From assembly GCA_001303665.1 (NCBI GenBank), contig LJUF01000010.1, positions 1-34,009 of the forward strand: a DNA stretch of 34,009 nt. The letters run 5' to 3'. This document shows, in pieces, positions 7,537-16,924 of this stretch (its first letter is position 1; the number at the start of each line of letters is the position of its first letter). The position numbers and the translations under genes were made by a program. This DNA is from Phycisphaerae bacterium SM23_33 (GTDB lineage Bacteria > Planctomycetota > Phycisphaerae > SM23-33). Below the pieces are notes generated by a model that was given only the letters and a program-made list of their open reading frames with translations, was not told where the DNA came from and made no database searches.

Positions 7537-8509
7537 TCTCTTCGTCAGCCGGCATGAACCGGTCGACGGCCTTCCTGACGTACTGGATGGCGTCGGGATG
7601 GCGCATGACCACCAATTCGGCCCCGGCCTGGAGCAGCACCAGGGCGGTGGCGGCCTCCCACATCACGCCCCAGTAGGGGCGGGTCTCGTCGGTGACGCCC
7701 TCGAAGGGGGGCGCCTTGGCCTCCTTGGCCCGCCAGGCCTCGAAACCCACGTCGCAGATGACCGGCTGGCCCAGCAGCTTGTCCCCCCGCAGCGCCGCCA
7801 GCCGGCCGCGCTCCTGGATGCTGTAGACGTATTCGATCCCGTACCCCAGCGCGCCGGTGGTGGGGAAGATGACGATGTCTCCCACGGGAAAGCCGGCGTC
7901 CGAGCACAGAATGTTGACCTGCTTGGCGATGTTGATGTCCAGGGGGCTCTCGGCAATCAGCTTGTGCTTGTCAGCCAGGCACACGGCCACAATGGTGCGG
8001 TAGTTCTTTTCCCGGGCCGTGCCCATCAGGCAATTCTCGCCTTTGGCGGCGGCCGAGGCCGCCGGCAGGATCTGGTTGTCCTTTTCGTCGACGCCGCAGC
8101 CCCAGATGATCAGCGGCACGCCCACGGCCGCGAGGACCTCCTTGACGGTCTGGGCGCACTGCTGGGGGGAGCGATCGCCGGAATCGGGGTGGGCGCCCAT
8201 CAGCCGCAGGCAGATCAGGTCCACGCCGAACTCGACGGCCTTCTTGGCCCACTCGCCGGGAGAGGACAGGGCCTCGCCATAGGCCTGGCGCAGCACCTCG
8301 GGCCAGGCCTCCCCGCCGCTGTCCCAGACCTCCGCGGCGATCGCCGGCCGGCGGCCGACCGCCCCCTCAAACGACAGGAACGGCAGCGTCTCGGCCCCGC
8401 CGATGGTGACGGTGCTGGTTCGCGTGCCGCCCTCCTCCGGGGTGGCGCCGATGACCACGGTGTTGACCTTGCCGGTCCATTTCTCCTTCACGTCCGGGAG
8501 GCTGCTCAT
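7529..8509 (-). CDS. acsD: Corrinoid iron-sulfur protein, small subunit (CODH/ACS delta)
   Basis: AcsD pairs with AcsC to form the methyl carrier between AcsE and acetyl-CoA synthase; its TIM barrel binds the cobalamin together with AcsC. Family features seen: VVIGATPEEGGTRTSTVTIGG near the start, FGVDLICLRLMGAHP, WGCGVDEKDN, and NCLMGTAREKNYRTI. I choose the ATG at 8509, which overlaps the TGA of the preceding CooC-type gene (ATGA) and has AGGAG upstream, giving 326 residues; an upstream in-frame start would overlap that gene by 58 bp. The extreme C-terminus (EEKS-stop) is read from the inserted cassette repeat, so a few native residues may have been replaced. Confidence 0.92.
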   Translation of the reverse strand: MSSLPDVKEKWTGKVNTVVIGATPEEGGTRTSTVTIGGAETLPFLSFEGAVGRRPAIAAEVWDSGGEAWPEVLRQAYGEALSSPGEWAKKAVEFGVDLICLRLMGAHPDSGDRSPQQCAQTVKEVLAAVGVPLIIWGCGVDEKDNQILPAASAAAKGENCLMGTAREKNYRTIVAVCLADKHKLIAESPLDINIAKQVNILCSDAGFPVGDIVIFPTTGALGYGIEYVYSIQERGRLAALRGDKLLGQPVICDVGFEAWRAKEAKAPPFEGVTDETRPYWGVMWEAATALVLLQAGAELVVMRHPDAIQYVRKAVDRFMPADEEKS

Positions 8510-9321
8510 GCTATCGGCTCCTTCTGCTGTGACTTTGGGGCTTCCGCCGGCCGGCCGAGGCACAGGCCGGTCAGCTCCTCCACCGCCGGCCGGGCCGCCG
8601 CGCCGGCGGAGTCGTCAATCGGCCGGCCGGCCACGCAGCGGCGGTACAGGTCGGCGTCGAAGGGAACCCGGACCGTCGCATCCACCTGGGGGGCCTGTGC
8701 CAGGTCCGGGCCGGGCCATGCCGCGCCGGCTTCGGCCGGGCCGCCCCGGCCGAGGTTGTTCAGCGCCAGCACCCGCCGGTGGACCTGAACCGGCAGGGCG
8801 TCGGCCAGTTGGGCGATGCGCCGGGCGCTGGCCAGCCCGACGGGCGTGGCCTCGGCCACCAGCACCAGCGTCTCGACGTCGTCGACCGTGAGCCGCGAAA
8901 GGTATTCCATCCCCGCCTCACAGTCCACCACCACGGCCTGGTAGCTGCCGCGAAGCTCCTGGAGGTAGCGCCGCAGCAGGGCGTTGACGTAGCAATAGCA
9001 CCTGGGGCCCTCGGGCCGGCCCATCGTCAGCAGGTCGAAGCCGACCTCCTCGCTCAGCAGCTCGGCGAGCCACTGGTCCAGCAATCGTTCCTTGGGTATC
9101 TCGCTGATTTCCTGGGCGGCTTGGCCCATGCGGTCGCGGAGGTCGGCGATGCTGCCGCCGGCCTGCACCCCCAGGGCCAGGGCCAGGGTGGCGTTGGGGT
9201 CGGCGTCCACGCCCAGCACGGGCTTGACGTTCACGCGCAGCAGTTGGCGCAGCACCATGGCCGCCAGCGTCGTCTTGCCAGCCCCGCCCTTGCCGCTGAA
9301 GGCGAAGATCGCTCCGGCCAT
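8506..9321 (-). CDS. CooC/AcsF-type nickel-insertion ATPase
   Basis: This 271-residue MinD/CooC-family ATPase has the deviant P-loop SGKGGAGKTT (residues 9-18), switch region DADPNATLALALG, and a Cys108-Tyr-Cys110 pair in PRCYCYVN at the place where CooC proteins bind metal at the dimer interface. Such ATPases mature the nickel clusters of CO dehydrogenase or acetyl-CoA synthase (CooC, AcsF). It sits between RACo and acsD, with one base between the RACo stop and its ATG and a 4-bp overlap with acsD. By position it most likely serves AcsB or CooS maturation; which one cannot be decided from sequence. A second CooC-type gene lies at 19205. Confidence 0.85.
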   Translation of the reverse strand: MAGAIFAFSGKGGAGKTTLAAMVLRQLLRVNVKPVLGVDADPNATLALALGVQAGGSIADLRDRMGQAAQEISEIPKERLLDQWLAELLSEEVGFDLLTMGRPEGPRCYCYVNALLRRYLQELRGSYQAVVVDCEAGMEYLSRLTVDDVETLVLVAEATPVGLASARRIAQLADALPVQVHRRVLALNNLGRGGPAEAGAAWPGPDLAQAPQVDATVRVPFDADLYRRCVAGRPIDDSAGAAARPAVEELTGLCLGRPAEAPKSQQKEPIA

Positions 9322-9322
9322 C

Positions 9323-11254
9323 TCAGCCTCCCCTCCCGGAGGCCAGCTCCGTCAGCACGCTGGGGAACAGCTCGACGTTGGTGTGCGGGAAAAAGCAGGC
9401 CGAGACGAACTGGTCCATGAACGTGGGCTCGGTGCTGAGCTCGAAATACGTGGTTCGGGCGGCGATATCGAAGATCTCGTCGTAGCACCGGCTGCAAATG
9501 GCGGCCAGCTTGGCCCCGGCGATGGAGGCGTTGCCCACGAAGCGCAGGCGGTCGCGGGGCACGTCCGGCAGCAGGCCGATGAAGACGGCGTTGCCCACGT
9601 TCAGGAAGTTGCCGAACGCACCGGCGACCATGATCTCGGCCACGTCGTCGAAGCCCATGTTCAGGGCCTTCAGCAGGACGGAGGCGGCGGCATAGATGGC
9701 CGCCTTGGCCCGGAGGATGTTGCTGACGTCGCCCTGGGTGACGGTGATGTCGTCGCCGTTGCCGGTCCAGGAAGCGGGCACGACCACGTATTCCAGCTCG
9801 CCGTGCTGGGCCAGGCGGACTTTCTCGGGGGCGGCTTCCTGGTCCAGGCGGCCGGTCTTGTCGATCAGCCCTACCCGGAGCATCTCGGCCACCAGGTCCA
9901 CGTAGCCGGTGCCGCACAGGCCGACCGGCGAAGTCGAGCCGACGGTGGAGTAGTTGAGCACGTGGCTGGCATCGAGCAGGCGAATGTGGTCGATGGCGCC
10001 GCGGCTGGCCCGCATGCCACTTCGGCACTCGGCCCCCTCGAAGGCGGGGCCGGCCGAGGCGCTCGCACAGACCAGGAACTCCTTGTTGCCGATGACGATC
10101 TCGCCATTGGTGCCGATGTCAATGAGCATCCGCACCTCGTCGCTGTGGGCCAGCCCGGTGGCGAAGATGCCGCTGACGATGTCCGCCCCGACGAATCCGG
10201 CCACGCAGGGCAGGCTGTACAGCAGCCCCCGCGGGTTGATCTGCAGGCCCACTTCAGCGGCGCGGAACGGCGGCAGATGATAGGCCGCGCCCGTGTACGG
10301 CTCCCTGCGGATGTTCTCCGCGGGCAGCCCCAGCATCAGGTGGACCATGGTGGTGTTTCCGGCGGCGGAGATCAGCGAGATGTCCCCGGCCCCCAGCCGG
10401 TACCGCCGCGTCAGCTCGCGGATGAGCTCGTTCAGGTCGCCGACGATGGCGTTGCGGAGGGCGTTCTCGTTGTCGGGGCTCTGGGAGGCGTGGATGATGC
10501 GGCGGATGACGTCCACCCCGTAGGTGGCCTGGGAGTTGTATTTGGCGGCCCGGCCGAGGGTCTGGCCGTCGCGCAGGTCCACCAGGTGGCAGACGACGGT
10601 GGTGGTGCCGACGTCGGCGGCGATGCAGAAGTTCCGGCGGCTGGTGTCGCCGGCCTCGACGTCGATGATCTCCGTCAGCGGCCCGCGGTGGCCGGTCACC
10701 GCCGTCACCCTGTAATCGGCCTTGCGCAGCAAGTGCGGCAGCCGGCGGGTGACCTTCAGCCCCATCTGGAAATCGCCGCGGCCCGTCTCCTTGCCCAGGG
10801 CCTGCTCCAGCCGCTGGAGGTCCGAGACGTTGTCGTCCAGGCTGGGGCGGGGAAGCTGAATGTAGGTCTTTCGCACCAGCGGCGACAACTGAATCGCCCG
10901 GTCCAGCCGCTTGCTGAGCTCGGCCAGGAAGGGCACCTCGCCGGGCACGTGCTCGGGGGCGCCGGCCAGCCGCGTCTCCGGGGGAACCTCGACCACCAGG
11001 TCCGACTCGACGCGGCCCTGGCAGGCGAGGATGTAGCCCTGCTGAATCTCCTCGCGGGTGAAGAACTCGGTGGTTCCGCCGGACGCCTTGCCCTGGCGGA
11101 CGATGACGCGGCAGCGGCCGCAGACGCCGTCGCCCCCGCACAGGCTGTTGACGAATACCCCCGCCTTGGCGGCGGCGGCAAGAATGGCCGTGCCGGCCGG
11201 AACCTCCACGGACACCTCGTCCGGGCGGAATGACACCTTGAAGCTTTTCGCCAT
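9323..11254 (-). CDS. acsV: Reductive activator of the corrinoid protein (RACo), ASKHA-type ATPase
   Basis: The 643-residue protein has an N-terminal plant-type [2Fe-2S] ferredoxin domain (Cys39, Cys45, Cys48, Cys78), a linker, and a large ASKHA ATPase domain with AADVGTTTVVCHLVDL, SAAGNTTMVHLMLGL and LIDIGTNGEIVIG phosphate-binding motifs. Known RACo proteins use ATP to drive re-reduction of cobalt(II) to cobalt(I) in the corrinoid iron-sulfur protein. I use the ATG at 11254 (GAGGGG about 6 nt upstream); an in-frame TTG four codons earlier is less likely. It lies 63 bp after acsC, the gene for its target, which supports the assignment. Confidence 0.93.
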   Translation of the reverse strand: MAKSFKVSFRPDEVSVEVPAGTAILAAAAKAGVFVNSLCGGDGVCGRCRVIVRQGKASGGTTEFFTREEIQQGYILACQGRVESDLVVEVPPETRLAGAPEHVPGEVPFLAELSKRLDRAIQLSPLVRKTYIQLPRPSLDDNVSDLQRLEQALGKETGRGDFQMGLKVTRRLPHLLRKADYRVTAVTGHRGPLTEIIDVEAGDTSRRNFCIAADVGTTTVVCHLVDLRDGQTLGRAAKYNSQATYGVDVIRRIIHASQSPDNENALRNAIVGDLNELIRELTRRYRLGAGDISLISAAGNTTMVHLMLGLPAENIRREPYTGAAYHLPPFRAAEVGLQINPRGLLYSLPCVAGFVGADIVSGIFATGLAHSDEVRMLIDIGTNGEIVIGNKEFLVCASASAGPAFEGAECRSGMRASRGAIDHIRLLDASHVLNYSTVGSTSPVGLCGTGYVDLVAEMLRVGLIDKTGRLDQEAAPEKVRLAQHGELEYVVVPASWTGNGDDITVTQGDVSNILRAKAAIYAAASVLLKALNMGFDDVAEIMVAGAFGNFLNVGNAVFIGLLPDVPRDRLRFVGNASIAGAKLAAICSRCYDEIFDIAARTTYFELSTEPTFMDQFVSACFFPHTNVELFPSVLTELASGRGG

Positions 11255-11317
11255 AAGGCCCCTCAATTGCGGATCGGCCGCCGGCGGCGCCAGCCGCTTG
11301 ATCCGCCATCGGACATC

Positions 11318-12661
11318 TTACGCCATCTTGTAGTCGTTTTTGAGGTACGGCCCGATGCCGGAGGCTTCCTTGGGCCCCACCAGGACCTTCCAGCCGCACT
11401 CCTCGGCCAGGGAGGCGGCGATGACGGCCACGTGCCCCGGGATCACCAGTTGGCGGTGGGCGACCTTCTCCTCGACTCCGGCGGCCTTGAGGGCGGCGGC
11501 AATCGTCTCCGGGTTGAACTTATCGGCCGCCCAGGCGGTCAGCACGCTGGTGCCCTCGGTATCGACGGCCAGGATGCGACAGGGAATGCGCGAGGCCTCC
11601 ACCTCCGACTCCACGGAATAGTAGCTCAGGGAGAAGTTGGTGGTCACCAGCAGGGGGCTGTCGGCGGAGGTCTCGCCGACGTCGTAGAGTTTGGCCTCCA
11701 CCTGCACGGGCTTCTGCGGGTCGCTGTAGACGTTCTGCCGGGTGGTGAGGATGGGCACCAGCAAGTGGGGCGGCCAGGCGTCGCAGACCAGCACGGCGGC
11801 ATACTTGGCCACGTGCGCGCAGGCGTCCAGCGCGGCGGCGGTCTTGTCCTCGCCGCAGGCCACCGCCAGGATCGGGCAGCCCAGCGGGCGAAACTTCTTG
11901 TTCAGAGCGGCCCGGCGGCTCTGGGTGGCGAACGCCAGCGCCTCGCGGGCCGGTGCGGCCCCGCGGGAAATGAGCACGTCCCTGACGCCCTTGGCGGCCA
12001 GGGCCTCGACGGTGTCGGCGGCGGCCTGGAGCTCGCCGGCCACACACACCGGCGAGGAGGTCCTTTGCGCCAGGTCGGCCAGCTCGTCGGCGCCGGCCTG
12101 GCCCGTGCAGTACAGCACCGGCCGGCTGCCGTTCAGCGGCCCCATGGCCGCGGCGGAGAGGGCTTCGATCTTGTCGCTCATCAGCACCATAGGCACGCCG
12201 AGCTCGTTGTAGATGACCTCGGCCGCCGCCTGCATCTTGTCCGGCGAGCCGGACTCGTCGGCCAGGGCGATCATGTCCGGATGAATCGTCACGCCCACCC
12301 GCAGGAACTGGAGCTTCCGGAAGGCCTGGCACCGCTGCCGCAGCGCCGGCTCGTCCTCGGCGTCGGAAATTCTCAGGGCCACGGCCGTGGGATGATGGAA
12401 CTTGTCGTCGTGCCGAAACAGGGCGGTCTCCTGCCCTACCTGGATGGCGTTGGGGTCGGCGCCGATCTTCACCAGCCGCTGGGGGGGAGCCGAGGCCTCT
12501 CCCAGCTGGGCGCGGGCCTGGTCCGACAGCCGCGGGCAATCGTCCAGGCCGGCCTGGCCGGCGGCGACCTTCATGGCGAAGGCCAGACACGTCGGCACAC
12601 CGCACTCCTTGCAGTTCTCCTTGGGAAGATGTTTGTAAATCTCCAGTCCTGTCAGTGCCAT
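11318..12661 (-). CDS. acsC: Corrinoid iron-sulfur protein, large subunit (CODH/ACS gamma)
   Basis: The N-terminal domain has the 4Fe-4S motif Cys17-x2-Cys20-x4-Cys25-x16-Cys42 (NCKECGVPTCLAF, DDCP) that feeds electrons to cobalt, followed by a TIM barrel (GVTIHPDMIALADESG, VLMSDKIEALSAAA) and the C-terminal cobalamin-binding domain (IPGHVAVIAASLAEECGWKVLVGPKEASGIGPYL). The length of 447 residues is normal. Together with AcsD it carries the methyl group from AcsE to the A-cluster of AcsB. A 120-bp gap separates it from acsB upstream, the widest gap but one in this operon; no clear promoter is visible in it. Confidence 0.95.
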   Translation of the reverse strand: MALTGLEIYKHLPKENCKECGVPTCLAFAMKVAAGQAGLDDCPRLSDQARAQLGEASAPPQRLVKIGADPNAIQVGQETALFRHDDKFHHPTAVALRISDAEDEPALRQRCQAFRKLQFLRVGVTIHPDMIALADESGSPDKMQAAAEVIYNELGVPMVLMSDKIEALSAAAMGPLNGSRPVLYCTGQAGADELADLAQRTSSPVCVAGELQAAADTVEALAAKGVRDVLISRGAAPAREALAFATQSRRAALNKKFRPLGCPILAVACGEDKTAAALDACAHVAKYAAVLVCDAWPPHLLVPILTTRQNVYSDPQKPVQVEAKLYDVGETSADSPLLVTTNFSLSYYSVESEVEASRIPCRILAVDTEGTSVLTAWAADKFNPETIAAALKAAGVEEKVAHRQLVIPGHVAVIAASLAEECGWKVLVGPKEASGIGPYLKNDYKMA

Positions 12662-12781
12662 CTCGTCACTCCTGCCCAGCCCTTCCCGCGAAGGACTGCA
12701 CCCTTACGTATGCGGCAGCAAAGTGCAGCGCGCCAAGACGGCCGGACCTCGGCTCGCCGCCCAGACTTCATTGCAGCATAT

Positions 12782-14962
12782 TCAGAGCAGCGGGTCCATC
12801 TTCAGCGCGGGGTGATCCACCTTGGTCAGGTGCTCCAAAAGCTGCTCGGAGGTCGTGGCGATGGTCTCGTCGGCGATCTTATCCACGAGCCCCTCCATGC
12901 CTATCACCTTGGCGCGTTTTTCCAGCCTTTCGCGCATGTATTCCTTCAGCTCCTTCGGCATCCACGTCAGCCGGGGCAGCCCGCCCTCGGCGCTGATGAA
13001 CTTCCGGCTGGCCAGGTACAGCCGGCCGACGCCGACGAACCCGGGCGTCTGGGCCCCGCCGCCGACGCTGCCAGCCAGCGTCGAAAACGGCATGCCGATG
13101 GGCGTGTCCCCGGGGTATTCGCGGTTCACGATCATCACTCCGTTGGCCTCGGGGACGATGGCCAGGATGCACTCGAAGCAGCCGCAGGAGGTCATGGGGT
13201 TCTGCATCAGGCTGTAGGCGCTGAAGCGATCGACGCTACCGTTGGAGTGCTCGTGCACGAACTTGTTGACGTTCTCCCACTCGCCCAGGACCGGATCGAT
13301 GCACTTTCCTTTGGGCACGGGCTGGTTGCAGCCGGTGGGGTTGATCTCGTAGGCGGCCTGGCCGTCCAGCCAGTTGTACGCCCCGCACAGCCCCAGCCGC
13401 TCCGGGGTGATGATGCAGACGTGATTCGGGGCGAAGGACTGGCACAGCGTGCAGGAATAGAAGGTGTCCACCGACTCGTCCGTCATGCCGGCGACGCGCT
13501 CATCGCGGGCAGTCCAGATGGGCTTGGCGTGATCGATCAGGGCGGTAACCTCCTCGGGCTCGGTGGTGACGGTGACGGCCACCTTGTCCACGATGCCGCC
13601 GTACTCGTCGTGCAGCTTGGCATGGAGGATGGTGCCGATGTGCTTGAGACGGAAGCCCGCCTTCACCGCCTCCTTGCTGAAGCGGCACCAGATCTGGTGG
13701 CGCTGGCCGGTGTGCATGAAGCCCATGGCCTCGTTGCAGTACCGGTGGATCTGGCGCTCCAGGATGCCCTCGAAGTCGCTTTTCATCTTCCGTCCGGCGA
13801 CCCTGACGTGGATGGCCAGGTCCACGGCGCCGCCTTCCTCGACCTGGTCGAAGTCCTTGCCTTTGACGGTGACGTCGCCGTCGTTGACCTCGTCGAGTTC
13901 GGCCGATTCCAGCAGCTCCACCGCCCGGGAGTACTTGCCGCCGAACTGCACGTGCATGTCTTCCCGGCGGACGCGCTCGCCCTCAAAGGCCGGGGAGTAG
14001 GAAACCGGGATGTCGATCTCCTCCACCTTCACCTTCACGCCGCGGACCTCGATGCAGGTGGGGACGATCTGATCGGGGTCGGTCTGGCGGACCAGGGCCT
14101 CGTACGTCGTCACGCCGGTGGGGCGGACCTCGGGGGTGGATTCGTGGTCGGAGATAACCGGGAAGCCCATCACGATGGCCCCGGCGCCGACGGCGTACCA
14201 GTCGTCCGGGATGGGACCAAAGGTGATGCCAAAGGCGAAGGTGCGGGCCCGGGTATAGTCCAGACACTTCTTCCACTCGCCCTTCTTGTGGCCGCCGAAG
14301 GTCAGCGCCGCCCGCACCGCCCAGTTGAGCACGTAGATGGCGGACTGGGTGTCGCGCCCGACCGGCACGATGTAGGTGTCCCACCCCAGCTCGACGCCCT
14401 CGGCGATGAGTTGATCCTTCATGCTGGTGCCGTTGCGGCCACACAGCAGGAAGGTCAGGATGCTGCGCTTCTGCAATTCCCGCACGGTGTGCAGGGCGAT
14501 CTCGTTGGCCGGCGCGGGGCCGAGGATGGCGGCGAAGCCCGGCATGCGGCCGTCCACAAGCTGGATGCCCAGCTCGCGCTGGATCGTGTCGGAGATGAAG
14601 CCGGTGCAGCCCTCTTCGACGGGTTCGCCGTTCATGTACCGCAGCGCGCAGGTCGTCTCCAGCGCCAGCAGCGTGGCGATGCCGGCGTCGAGCCCGTCGC
14701 CCAGGTAGGGCAGCCACAATTCCTTGGCCGGTTCGGCCGGCAGCAATTCGCGGCAGCGGGCCAGCACCGGCTTCAGGTCCGCCACTGTCTTGACCTCCAG
14801 ACCCATCAGGGCGTAGACCATCGGCAGATAGAAGGCTGTGTCCGGAAACTCGACCTTCTGGTCTTCGCCCTTGGCCTGGACGGCCTCGGCGAGCTTCGCT
14901 TCAGCCTCCTCGACGAACCCGTGGGCGCCACGGATGGCCGCGGCGATCACCTCTCGCGACAT
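12782..14962 (-). CDS. acsB: Acetyl-CoA synthase, catalytic subunit
   Basis: AcsB joins CO, the methyl group and CoA at the A-cluster. All ligands are visible: Cys504, Cys507, Cys516 and Cys526 (SCTLCQSFAPNHVC...GLCGAYN) for the 4Fe-4S cube, and the Cys593-Gly-Cys595 tripeptide for the distal nickel. These are each two lower than the Moorella thermoacetica numbers (506, 509, 518, 528, 595-597). The 726-residue length includes the N-terminal CODH-interacting domain, so the bacterial bifunctional CODH/ACS arrangement is expected rather than the shorter archaeal form. The partner CODH would be the CooS-like protein encoded first in the operon. The start is the ATG at 14962. Confidence 0.97.
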   Translation of the reverse strand: MSREVIAAAIRGAHGFVEEAEAKLAEAVQAKGEDQKVEFPDTAFYLPMVYALMGLEVKTVADLKPVLARCRELLPAEPAKELWLPYLGDGLDAGIATLLALETTCALRYMNGEPVEEGCTGFISDTIQRELGIQLVDGRMPGFAAILGPAPANEIALHTVRELQKRSILTFLLCGRNGTSMKDQLIAEGVELGWDTYIVPVGRDTQSAIYVLNWAVRAALTFGGHKKGEWKKCLDYTRARTFAFGITFGPIPDDWYAVGAGAIVMGFPVISDHESTPEVRPTGVTTYEALVRQTDPDQIVPTCIEVRGVKVKVEEIDIPVSYSPAFEGERVRREDMHVQFGGKYSRAVELLESAELDEVNDGDVTVKGKDFDQVEEGGAVDLAIHVRVAGRKMKSDFEGILERQIHRYCNEAMGFMHTGQRHQIWCRFSKEAVKAGFRLKHIGTILHAKLHDEYGGIVDKVAVTVTTEPEEVTALIDHAKPIWTARDERVAGMTDESVDTFYSCTLCQSFAPNHVCIITPERLGLCGAYNWLDGQAAYEINPTGCNQPVPKGKCIDPVLGEWENVNKFVHEHSNGSVDRFSAYSLMQNPMTSCGCFECILAIVPEANGVMIVNREYPGDTPIGMPFSTLAGSVGGGAQTPGFVGVGRLYLASRKFISAEGGLPRLTWMPKELKEYMRERLEKRAKVIGMEGLVDKIADETIATTSEQLLEHLTKVDHPALKMDPLL

Positions 14963-15015
14963 AACGGACCTCCCGACTGGACTGCCTTTGTCTGCTTACG
15001 GCGTCTGACACATCG

Positions 15016-15034
15016 GCCGCCGGCCTCCGGCGGC
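15016..15034 (-). other. GC hairpin between the oxidoreductase gene and acsB
   Basis: GCCGCCGG and CCGGCGGC form an 8-bp perfect stem with a 3-nt loop in the 101-bp gap before acsB. There is no T-tract. It may set mRNA processing or stability between the CODH part and the ACS part of the operon. Confidence 0.35.
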
Positions 15035-15063
15035 GAGCATCCTCATTCCTGATTCCTGGCCTA

Positions 15064-16359
15064 TCAAAAGAAACCGAACACTTCCTGGTATTCCGGCTCC
15101 TTGAACTTCTCCCGATTGTCCCGGATCACCGGAAACATGGACGCGAAATCGTATTCGCCGGCAACGATCCGCTCCTTCGCCTGGGCCACGTCCACCCGTT
15201 TCTTCACCAGCGATCCCAGCACGCCGGCGTTATCGACCTTTCCCACCAGGGCGAAGCCCACCAGCCGGTTGCCCTGGAAGATGAACCGCTTGCAATCGGT
15301 CTTGCCCGGGCCCTTCCGGGTGATCTCCTCGGCGCCCTCGAGCTTCTCCCTGGCCCCCGTCAGCCCGGAGGTGATCAGCGACAGCCCCCCCAGCACAAGG
15401 GAGTTCATGGAGGTTCTGCCTCCGAGGACCGTGTCCCTGCCCATGACGTTCTCGGCGGCGACCCGGCCTTCCTCGATGGCGTGCGGCCAGAGAGCGTTGG
15501 TCCAGGTCTCGCCGCGAACGGTGTCCGGGCTCTGGGTGACGTCGCCGGCGGCGTACACGTCCGGCACGCTGGTGCGGGAGTGCTCGTCAATGAGAATGCC
15601 GTGTTCGGCCTGGATGTCCGTGCCCTTGACTAGCTGGGTGTTGGCCCGCACGCCCTTTCCGACGATCACCAGCTGTGCCTCGATCTTCCTGCCTTCGGTG
15701 GTCTCGATCCCCGAGACCTTTTCGTCGCCGAGCACCTTGGCGGGGTTGGTCCTGGTGAAGATCTCGATTCCCAGCCTGGTCAGGTGCTCCTCGAAGACCT
15801 GGGCTTCCGGTTCGGCCACGATCTGGCTGAGGACATTCGGCGAGCCGACGGCCACCGTGACCTGCTTGCCGCGCTCGTTGAGGGCAACCGCCGCCTTGAG
15901 TCCCACCAGCCCGCCGCCGAGCACAACGGCCGTATCCACTCCGTCGCAGTACTCGGCGATGCGCTCGGCGTCGGCCAGGGTGCGGAAGCCAAACACGCCC
16001 TGCTTCTCGATGCCGGGGATGTTGGGCATGGAGCACGTGCCCCCGGCGGCGACGATCAGGGCCTCGTAAGCCACCCGCTCGCCGCTGTCCAGAAGCACCT
16101 GCTTTTCCTTCGGCAGCACGCGCACGACCTCGCAGCCCAGCATCGCGTCGATCCGGTTGTCTTCATAGAAGCTGACGGGCTTGAAGAGGATGTCCTCAAC
16201 GGTCTTTTCCCCAGAGACCAGATACGGAATGAGGCAGCGCGAGTACGGGGGAACCTTCTCGTTGGAGATCACCGTGATCTGGCAGGCCGAGTCCAGCTTC
16301 CGCAAAGTCTCCGCCGCCGACAGGCCCGCAGCATGGTTGCCGATGATGACGACCTTCAT
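15064..16359 (-). CDS. NAD(P)/FAD-dependent oxidoreductase of the CODH-CooF-FNOR type
   Basis: The 431-residue flavoprotein belongs to the pyridine-nucleotide disulfide oxidoreductase/NADH:rubredoxin reductase-like family. It begins with the FAD dinucleotide fold MKVVIIGNHAAGLSAAETL, has a second NAD(P)-binding fold at AVVLGGGLVGLKAA, and the FAD-contacting VYAAGDVTQ motif. A Cys42 in YSRCLIPY is at the active-site region but the CxxxxC disulfide of true disulfide reductases is absent. Its ATG overlaps the stop of the CooF-like gene (ATGA). The cooS-cooF-FNOR gene order is known from several anaerobes and is taken to pass CO-derived electrons to NAD(P)+; here it lies inside an acs operon. Confidence 0.88.
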   Translation of the reverse strand: MKVVIIGNHAAGLSAAETLRKLDSACQITVISNEKVPPYSRCLIPYLVSGEKTVEDILFKPVSFYEDNRIDAMLGCEVVRVLPKEKQVLLDSGERVAYEALIVAAGGTCSMPNIPGIEKQGVFGFRTLADAERIAEYCDGVDTAVVLGGGLVGLKAAVALNERGKQVTVAVGSPNVLSQIVAEPEAQVFEEHLTRLGIEIFTRTNPAKVLGDEKVSGIETTEGRKIEAQLVIVGKGVRANTQLVKGTDIQAEHGILIDEHSRTSVPDVYAAGDVTQSPDTVRGETWTNALWPHAIEEGRVAAENVMGRDTVLGGRTSMNSLVLGGLSLITSGLTGAREKLEGAEEITRKGPGKTDCKRFIFQGNRLVGFALVGKVDNAGVLGSLVKKRVDVAQAKERIVAGEYDFASMFPVIRDNREKFKEPEYQEVFGFF

Positions 16360-16847
16360 GTTTTCAGCTCCGCTTGCTTGGCCGCTTCCCTGGCCTTGCG
16401 CCTCTGGGCGAATTCGTCCGCCGTTGCCTCAAACAGTGCCCCGGTCGGGCAGGCCTCCACGCACACAGGCCCGGCCTCCCTGTCGGCGCACATGTCGCAC
16501 TTGATGGTGAAGACCTCTCCCGGCCTGACGGCGCCGAAGGGGCAGACCATCACGCACATCCAGCAGCCCACGCACTTGTCCGTGTCGCAGATGACCTCGC
16601 CGGTGTCGGCGTCTTTCGTCATGGCCCCGGCCATGCACGCCTCCACGCAGGGGGCCGGGTCGCAGTGGCGGCACCCGATCGTCAGGCACGCCCCTTCCAC
16701 GGGCCTGACCCGCCGCCGCGGCAGCGGCCGGTCCTCTTCCAGCAGGGCCTTGGCCGCTTCCTTGCTCTCGGAATGCTCCACGGCGCAGGCGAACTCGCAG
16801 GAGTGGCATCCCAGGCACTTTCGGCTGTCGAAGTAGACCTTCTTCAT
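16356..16847 (-). CDS. cooF: CooF-like 4Fe-4S ferredoxin subunit
   Basis: The 163-residue protein (from the ATG at 16847; a GTG ten codons upstream gives a longer, unsupported form) has four 4Fe-4S motifs arranged as in CooF/HycB-type electron carriers: CLGCHSCEFAC, CRHCDPAPCVEAC, CVGCWMCVMVC and CDMCADREAGPVCVEAC. CooF takes electrons from the D/B clusters of CO dehydrogenase. It lies 77 bp after cooS and overlaps the flavoprotein gene by 4 bp, so it most likely links the two. The C-terminal tail after residue 140 is charged and Ala/Lys-rich. Confidence 0.88.
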   Translation of the reverse strand: MKKVYFDSRKCLGCHSCEFACAVEHSESKEAAKALLEEDRPLPRRRVRPVEGACLTIGCRHCDPAPCVEACMAGAMTKDADTGEVICDTDKCVGCWMCVMVCPFGAVRPGEVFTIKCDMCADREAGPVCVEACPTGALFEATADEFAQRRKAREAAKQAELKT

Positions 16848-16871
16848 CTTTCCATCACCGCCATTGTTTCG

Positions 16872-16889
16872 GGGCACCCGATGGTGCCC
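16872..16889 (-). other. Perfect hairpin in the cooS-cooF gap
   Basis: GGGCACC and GGTGCCC form a 7-bp stem with a 4-nt loop, 25 bp before the cooF start. A second GC palindrome follows the cooS stop (about 16909-16923). No T-tract; a segmental mRNA stability element or attenuator is possible. Confidence 0.35.
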
Positions 16890-16924
16890 GCGGTTTTGCT
16901 TCCTGGCCGGCCGCGCGGCCCGGC

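Noticed and set aside
11267..15052. Very long plus-strand open frame opposite acsC and acsB
   Set aside because: It is an antisense shadow of high-GC coding sequence; the minus-strand genes have complete family motifs and the plus-strand translation has none.
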